Source: Misgurnus anguillicaudatus (taxonomy: Eukaryota; Chordata; Actinopteri; Cypriniformes; Cobitidae). From it: a stretch of 64,000 nucleotides of DNA. Every line of letters starts with the position of its first letter. The stretch's first letter is position 1. The stretch covers positions 11,648,501 to 11,712,500 of the forward strand of contig NC_073360.2 of assembly GCF_027580225.2 (NCBI RefSeq), written 5' to 3'. The position numbers and the translations under genes are program-made. This document shows, in pieces, positions 58,223 through 64,000 of the stretch. The notes under the pieces are model-generated. The model saw only the letters and a list, made by a program, of their open reading frames with translations. It had not been told where the DNA came from and searched no databases.

Positions 58223-58360
58223 GTGTCCCAGCAAAACCAGAAATCACAGGCCTATCGAGACCAGCAGCTGAGGGAGAGGACGTCACACTGACATGCACCA
58301 CATCTGGCAGCAAGCCTGCAGCTGACATCCGATGGTTCAGGAACGACAGGGAGGTGCAAG
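58223..58360 (+). CDS. cadm2 exon: first part of Ig2
   Basis: 138 bp, phase 1 at both ends, acceptor CGTATCTCAG and donor CAAG|GTAAAC. It encodes (G)VPAKPEITGLSRPAAEG, EDVTLTCTTSGSKPAADI and RWFRNDREVQ. The cysteine in LTC is the first of the Ig2 pair, and RWF holds the core tryptophan of a C2/I-type domain. The same region of CADM2 reads VPEKPQISG and SGSKPAADIRWFKND from memory, so assignment is firm. SGSKPAA is shared by CADM2 and CADM3, but CADM3 continues with RLTWRKG. The second half of Ig2 is not found in the remaining 5.6 kb, so the next intron exceeds that length. An antisense ORF at 58179-58388 is a shadow. Confidence 0.95.
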
Positions 58361-58679
58361 GTAAACAAATCCCCCCGGATCGCCACAAGCTGATCGTGCA
58401 TGATGAACAGCAGCATGTTTCCTTTAGTATGGATGTGGTACGCGGATGCCCTTAATGTGCTTCTTTATAAAAAAATCCACAGTGTCCCGTACACACATTC
58501 CTAAAGTGTAGGGGACAGAAAAGGAAGCACCTATATAGTTAGAATAAAGGTTCCTAAAAGGTTCTTTGTTGGGCTGAATGGTCCCTTTTTTGTAGTGGAA
58601 GAAGATACAGACTATAAAAAGTAATTAAAGAAATTATTCTTTTGAGAACCTTAATAGTCAAAGACTTTGCTGCCGTAAC
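58361..58679. other. start of the next cadm2 intron
   Basis: Nothing recognised apart from the donor site. Confidence 0.5.
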
Positions 58680-59040
58680 ATGGCTGGAGGAGATGCAATG
58701 ATTTCCAAAAATAGTCCCCTACTATTTTAATTTTCTGTCGAAACGGCAGACCGATGAGATCAACCCTGATGTGCTTAGAGGTAAGGGGGAAGGTGACCAA
58801 TCAGAAAGCAGCTTTGAAAAATTGCATTGTGTATGATTGCAAAAATAGCGAGACACCTGCGATAGGCTTCCTGTAGAAATTTTTGCAATTTTGTGACACC
58901 GGCACTACCATGGACTGTAAAAAAGATAAACGACGTGACGTCGCCTCCATTGTATGGAATTGAAACCAAAAATGTCCGACCATGGTCACCGCCATGTTTT
59001 GTAAAAGGACGCATGCGCTAACTACACGGGAGAGCATCAT
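58680..59040. repeat. dispersed repeat (GGACTGTAAAAAAGATAAACGACGTGACG)
   Basis: Contains CCATGGACTGTAAAAAAGAT, GACGTGACGTCGCCTCCATT and GTCACCGCCATGTTTTGTAA, typical of a teleost interspersed repeat. The two overlapping minus-strand ORFs (58775-59040) are not genes. Confidence 0.45.
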
Positions 59041-59124
59041 TGTAAAAACATTATTATACTGTAGGTGTTACATGCAATACATGCAGCCCATGCACGCTGC
59101 GCGAACCAATCGGTTTATGACATT

Positions 59125-59617
59125 TTAACTCTTTCCCCGCCAGCGTTTTTAAAAAAAGTTGCCAGCCAGCGCCAGCGTTTTTCATGATTTTCACAAAAGT
59201 TTAATGCCTTCCAGAAAATGCTTTTCTTCAAATATATAAATATACAATATACCAAATGAAAGAACAGACCCTCTGCTTTCAAAAAAAAAATAAACGTTTA
59301 ATCCTATCTTCAGTAGTTCTTTTGTAATCAGCTTTTGAATATGGGTAGGTTTCTGCAAAAACACCACATTTTGAGCAAAAAGCAGAGATAATTCCATTTT
59401 TGTGACGGACTTTTCATAGAGATCCCATTCAGAGCGATCTTTAAAACAGACACGGACATGCAGCAGCTTGTCATAGGGCAATACTTCCGGGTTTAAAAAG
59501 TTGCGGACCTAGTGGATAATAGCGGTATTGCAAAAAAGACGGAAATACTCGTCATTGGCGGGGAAGCATTTTCTCTTGATTGACGAGATATCTCGTCAAT
59601 GGCGGGGAAAGAGTTAA
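59125..59617 (+). mobile_element. piggyBac-like TTAA MITE, copy E (complete)
   Basis: 493 bp, TTAACTCTTTCCCCGCCAGC to ATGGCGGGGAAAGAGTTAA, TTAA on both sides. The 22-bp palindrome seen in copy B is at 59579-59600. Block-for-block agreement with copy B is very high, pointing to recent amplification. The 96-residue minus-strand ORF is not conserved in frame in copies A and B. Confidence 0.86.
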
Positions 59618-59785
59618 TTGCTAGAGAGTTTTAAAACTCTAAAAAAGCAGTCGCTATCGTGTTTTTTAATGTCATACGCCAAACAATCTGCGCAGTGCCA
59701 AATAAACTCATAATTATAAAGAACTCCTTCGTGCACATTGTCTTTTAATTACATAAGCGTACTCGGGTATAGCGTTTCATAAATT

Positions 59786-59838
59786 GTAGTGTGAGTGCAG
59801 ACCGGGTCAGGTCGCTTAAGTATAATATGAGTGCGCCC
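59786..59838. repeat. Harbinger-like terminus
   Basis: ATATGAGTGCGCCC followed by TTA. This matches the right end of 16859-17458 (GTGTGAGTGCGCCC plus TAA). No left end found. Confidence 0.5.
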
Positions 59839-59841
59839 TTA

Positions 59842-60335
59842 GGATCTGTCTGTGTAGAATAACATTCAGTTTATTTAAACTTAAACCAACATCACCACAG
59901 AAAAAAATAAATATAATTCAGTCTCAGAGGGCTGAGGTCTGCAAGTGTCAGACAGAGGACTCAGTCGCCTGATGATTCACCGGTAACGATTGATGGAGGG
60001 ACGGGCGTTCATGCAACCCAAACTTAAAGGCCGGTGACACGGTTGAACGCAGCATCACAGCCGGGCTGCCTGTCACTCACTTCCATATAAAAGAATCTCA
60101 GTCTGTGATCTGTTCTCATGAGGAGCATCGCCTCTGCTCCTGGAGTCCAGCGTACAGACCCAAACAGAATATCTAACACTGACAGATACCACTCACTTTT
60201 GCAGAGTCAGACAGACATGAATATTGCGGATTGGGTCATGGTGATGGATAGCTGACAGAACTTTCAGTGCAGACTGTGCTTGCTAGTAAAACTCAAGCAC
60301 TGATCCAGGATCTCAGAAAAGCTTAACGTACTTTC
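59842..60335. other. intron, nothing recognised
   Basis: Slightly GC-richer sequence around 59930-60300 without transposon ends or phased exons. Confidence 0.4.
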
Positions 60336-60840
60336 TGGACTATAATACGCACCGGCGTATAAGTCGCATATTTCAAAAGTGTGTCATTAATATGAAACAT
60401 TTATAAGTCACAGTGGACTATACGTCGCGTTTATTTAGAAAATTATTTCACAAAATCCAAGCCGAAGAACAGACATTTACTCTGGAAAGGCAAGTTATTC
60501 AACTAAACAATAGCAGACAGAACAGCAGGTTGAATAGATGTCTGTACGTTAAAGTAATATTATCAGTTATTTAAACGATAAAACATAGATTAAATTAACT
60601 GAACAAGCCAACAAGCGTGAAGTTCGCAGACTCGTCATTCCACATTACTGAATCCATGAATTACATAAATACAAAAGCAGCATATAGTGGACTCTCGCGA
60701 CTGTAGACGGTAATGATGTCTCTTGCTTAATAAATGTCAAAATTAATTCATACTGACTTAGAAGGCGCACCTGACTATAAGACGCAGCACCAGCCAAGAT
60801 ATGAAAAAACGCGGCTTATAGACCGGAAAATACAGTATTT
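60336..60840. mobile_element. TATAAGTCGCA element, copy 2
   Basis: Starts TTTCTGGACTATAATACGCA and ends GCGGCTTATAGACCGGAAAA then TACAGTA, inverted ends of the GGACTATAAG type. Shares a long core with 34930-35370. An extra 60-bp segment around 60555-60620 is absent from copy 1. Confidence 0.72.
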
Positions 60841-60863
60841 ACCAAGGATAATAGCCAACGCTT

Positions 60864-61149
60864 TTAACTCATTCCCCGCCAGCCTTTTTTTTTCTTTTTT
60901 TTTTTTGAAAAGTTGCCCGCCAGCATTTTCTGTGATTTTCACAAAAGTTTAACAAAATGCCTTCCAGGAAAATGTTCTTCTATACATATATAAACATACA
61001 AATATATCAACTAAATAAACATCAAATAAAAAACATTTTCAAGAATTGTCTGTTTTCAAGCAAACAACAAACAAACAAAAAGGGAAAAATGTTTCATCTT
61101 ATCTATATTTTTCTCTGCTTATAAACTCTTAAATATGGGTATTTTTCTT

Positions 61150-61237
<88 letters not shown>

Positions 61238-61490
61238 CAAAAAGCTGAAATAATTGCATTTTTAAGGAATTTTGTTAGAGATCCGATTCAGAATGATTAT
61301 AAAACCGTACACAGAGTTTATAATTAGTATTTTATTTATTTAATTATTTATTTATTTTCTTCAGTTTTTTATAAATTGGGTAAGTGCGGTATTACAGATT
61401 AACATAAAAACTCATAAGGAACACATTTTTTTTAAATGCAAATGTTTTTTCTTAATTGACGAGATTACTCAATGGTGGGGAAAGAGTTAA
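60864..61490 (+). mobile_element. piggyBac-like TTAA MITE, copy F
   Basis: TTAACTCATTCCCCGCCAGC to GGTGGGGAAAGAGTTAA with TTAA duplicated, 627 bp. Family blocks CTTCCAGGAAAATGTTCTTC, AAATATGGGTA and AGCAAAAAGCTGAAATAATT are present. Expanded by the AT array at 61153-61235. Confidence 0.8.
61153..61235. repeat. (AT)n microsatellite inside copy F
   Basis: About 83 bp of pure AT repeat. Confidence 0.95.
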
Positions 61491-61931
61491 AGTTGAATTA
61501 CTATACAAAATATACTCCACTAATTTCCTATAGGTTTGTGGTCTTTTATTCTGTTTGTATGTTTGCACATAGACAGAGACATAAGTCTTTGGCCATTGCC
61601 TCACATCTCACTTTATAGTCTCTTAAATCTGACTATAAAGTGCTTCTATCAACATAGAAAATGTGAAAAAGAACAACCAATTAACTTTGTTTTGATAAAC
61701 CGTTCTCTGCAAGCATGTAAAAAATTAGGTTATTCAGATTTCGCCTCTTTTGTGACATAAAAAGCAAGTCTTGTTACAATATTCTTAATAAGCATTATCC
61801 AACCACGGCACTGCCAAATAATTGACAACACAATTGAGTTTCAATTTCAACAAACCACCATCATGGCGATCAGTGTTTTTTATTCAGCTCATTTGCATTT
61901 AAAGGCAAGATTTTGCTCGCACCTACACATT
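61491..61931. other. intron, nothing recognised
   Basis: The 74-residue ORF at 61536-61760 has no motif or splice context. Confidence 0.4.
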
Positions 61932-62360
61932 TTAACTCTTAACCCGCCATTGACGAGTTAACTTGTCAATTAAGAGAAAACGCTTCCCTGCCAATGACGA
62001 GTATTTCGGCAATCGGCAATACCGCTGTTATCCACCAGGTTAGCACTCTTCCGCAACTTATAAAACTTATAAAAAAGTATCACCCTAGGGCAAACAGCTG
62101 TATGTCCGTGTAAGTTTTGAGGATCGCTTTGAATCTGATCTCTATCAAAAGTCCTTCACAAAAATGCAATTATCTCAGCTTTTTGCTAAAAATGTTATGT
62201 TTTTGAAGAAACCTACCCATATTTGGGAGGTGATAAAAAGAGAAGTAATGAAGGTAGGATGTAAAAAAAATTTAAAGGAAAGGGTCTGTTCTTTCATTTG
62301 AAATGTTGTATGTTTATATATTTAAAGAAGAACATTTTCTGAAAGGCATTAAACTTTTAT
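61932..62360 (-). mobile_element. piggyBac-like TTAA MITE, copy G (inverted, one end lost)
   Basis: TTAACTCTTAACCCGCCATT then GACGAGTTAACTTGTCAATT, followed by GCCAATGACGAGTATTTCGG, AATACCGCTGTTATCCACC, CTTCACAAAAATGCAATTAT, CTACCCATATTT and GAAAGGCATTAAACTTTTAT, the family order in reverse. The far terminus is missing. Confidence 0.75.
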
Positions 62361-63414
62361 GAAAATAATAAATTAATTAAACTATAATAAATTATATGTG
62401 GGGTATTTTGAGCTCAAACTTCACATACGCCCTCTGGGGACATCAAAAGCTTATTTTACATATTAAATAATGTCATAATATGACCCCTTGAACTCCCTGG
62501 GGTCGACCCTCTTTATTTTTTAAATTATTATTTTTTACTTTTTAAGAGCCTTGGATTGCTCTGCTGATTTTGGACATACAGATATGATTTATACATTATT
62601 TAAAACGTTAAAGTGTCTAGTTTGTTTTTGTGTCAACTCCCAATAAAAACAGAATGTTGTGCTTTTCGCAAAATTAAAAAACAAACAATGCGCGTTCTGT
62701 TCTCTTTCCCTCAGTAAAGTCCTTTCAGAAACGCGTGGGTTCCAATCCCAGAAAATAAGAAAGATGCTCTGAATACCGCTTTGGGTTATTGCCAAATACA
62801 TAACTGATCGTATTGTTGTTATCAAATGCATAGTAAAAATACTATATTTGAATAAGAGAGGTTTCTTATATATCAGATTGTTTTCTATTTGGAAATAGGC
62901 ATTTTGCAACATTTCTTTAGAGTCAAGCTCATCTTAAAAGAGGTGATCAATCTTCCGGAAGCATCAGATGATAGCGTGCATGCAAAAGAGTACGTCGGCG
63001 CTGCAGGCAATGCTAAGAGAGTGTTTGACTGACGCTACTGTCTATATTTCTGGAAAGGATCAAGCCACGCAGAGAGAGAAAGAGGGACGGGGGTGTGTTT
63101 TCAGACGCCTGAGTGCTCATAATGTTTAGCTTTCTGACCAGATATCACGCTGCATGCTCATCCCCCAGCAATTAGCATTCACACTTTTTTTAATTAATCA
63201 CCAGATGCTGAATATGAAATTACATAGCGGGCTTTTCCTCATATTGAGCACCGGCAGGGGCCTGGATTCTTGCAGAAACTCATAAATCTTACATATTTTT
63301 AATAACAGTGTGTTTATTCATTATATCAGCTAGCAGAAATGTACCAGAAAGTACCAAAGTATTACCATGGGAATCGACAGGGTAAAATATGAGTTTTTAG
63401 ATTAAGAAAAAATG
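62361..63414. other. intron, nothing recognised
   Basis: No recognisable transposon ends. The 107-residue minus-strand ORF at 62589-62912 has no motif. Confidence 0.4.
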
Positions 63415-64000
63415 GTCCTAGGTCTCACTGGGGTAGAATTTTAGTACAATGAACTCATTGTCATGTTCAAGAAACCAATTTGAAATGATTCGAGCTTTGT
63501 GACATGGTGCATTATCCTGCTGGAAGTAGCCATCAGAGGATGAGTACATGGTGGTCATAAAGGGATGGACATGGTAAGAAACAATGCTCAGGTAGGCCGT
63601 GGCATTTAAACGATGCCCAATTAGCACTAAGGGGCCTAAATTGTGCCCCCACACCATTACACCACCACCACCAGCCTACACAGTGATAACAAGGCATGAT
63701 GGATCCATGTTCTCATTCTGTTTACACCAAATCTGAATGTCTTAACAGAAATTGAGACTTATCAGACCAGGCAACATTTTTCCAGTCTTCAACTGTCCAA
63801 TTTTGGAGAGCTCGTGCAAATTGTATCCTCTTTTTTCTATTTGTAGTGGAGATGAGTGGTACCCGGTGGGGTCTTCTGCTGTTGTAGCCCATCCGCCTCA
63901 AGGTTGTGTGTGTTGTGGCGTTTTTTAGGTACAATGGTGCAATTTTTGAAAGGGTAATGTTCCAGTGACAGCTATAAGGACCATTTTTGACCATTTTTTC
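63415..64000 (-). mobile_element. Tc1-like transposon, 3' truncated and running off the window
   Basis: Minus-strand codons match the middle of a Tc1 transposase: RRMGYNSRRPHRVP (DNA-binding C-terminal part), RIQFARALQNWTVEDWKNV, WSDKSQF with the first-domain Asp, then after in-frame stops GVMVWG, FQQDNAPCHKARIISNWFLEHDNEF in two pieces. It ends at about 63415 just where the PPQSPELNPIE Glu motif should follow. Stops and a break around 63680-63725 split it into two ORFs. It complements the 25111 copy, which keeps the C-terminal half. Confidence 0.88.

Noticed and set aside
58223..58360. Assignment to CADM3 or CADM1 instead of CADM2
   Set aside because: SGSKPAADIRWF plus TMPVKTSKAYLTVLG in the preceding exon and QNVTVVEG in Ig1 fit CADM2 as I recall it; CADM3 and CADM1 differ at several of these positions.
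59191..59481. 96-codon minus-strand ORF in piggyBac-like copy E
   Set aside because: The frame is not preserved in copies A and B, so it is not a transposase or a conserved peptide.

Overview
The window is vertebrate nuclear DNA, most likely from a teleost fish and plausibly a cypriniform (carp or zebrafish relatives). It is AT-rich and intron-like, with no dense ORFs and no operons. It is packed with cut-and-paste DNA transposons and foldback MITEs of the kinds that dominate cyprinid genomes. Its only protein-coding gene is an Ig-superfamily adhesion gene on the + strand that matches CADM2 (SynCAM2/Necl-3). The species call is inference. The gene call rests on residue-level identity recalled from the family plus exact splice phases.

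The cadm2 parts are: a 27-nt candidate microexon (7459-7485), an exon holding the first half of the V-type Ig domain (30128-30277), an exon completing that domain (57439-57591), and an exon opening the second Ig domain (58223-58360). All four have AG/GT boundaries and phase-1 introns at both ends, so each can be joined or skipped in frame. Neither the signal-peptide exon nor the exons for the rest of Ig2, Ig3, the stalk, the transmembrane segment and the cytoplasmic tail were found here, so the gene runs off both sides. Visible introns are 22.6 kb, 27.2 kb and 631 bp.

The rest is intron filled with mobile DNA. Several insertions can be dated or classed from their own target duplications: hAT elements (374-1132, 49288-49529, 50829-51528), a PIF/Harbinger-like element (16859-17458), an internally deleted Tc1 (25111-25649) and an edge-truncated Tc1 (63415-64000). 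There are also CACTG-ended hairpins with TA duplications (17638-18051, 18988-19409, 48098-48635), TTAA-target elements starting AAAGGG (Kolobok-like), and seven copies of a TTAA-target family ending CTCTTTCCCCGCC (piggyBac-like). Transposons are stacked inside transposons at 17.6-19.5 kb, 21.2-21.9 kb, 43-44.2 kb, 48.0-48.7 kb and 50.5-52.0 kb. Long introns at 1.1-3.3, 4.4-6.9, 12.3-13.5, 26.3-27.5, 39.2-40.5 and 52.8-55.8 kb show nothing I can name.

I found no complete gene, viral genome, CRISPR array or novel enzymatic system. The observations most worth checking are the CADM2 microexon, the long hairpin that ends 63 bp before a constitutive exon, and the nested foldback whose intact sister arm proves three separate insertions.
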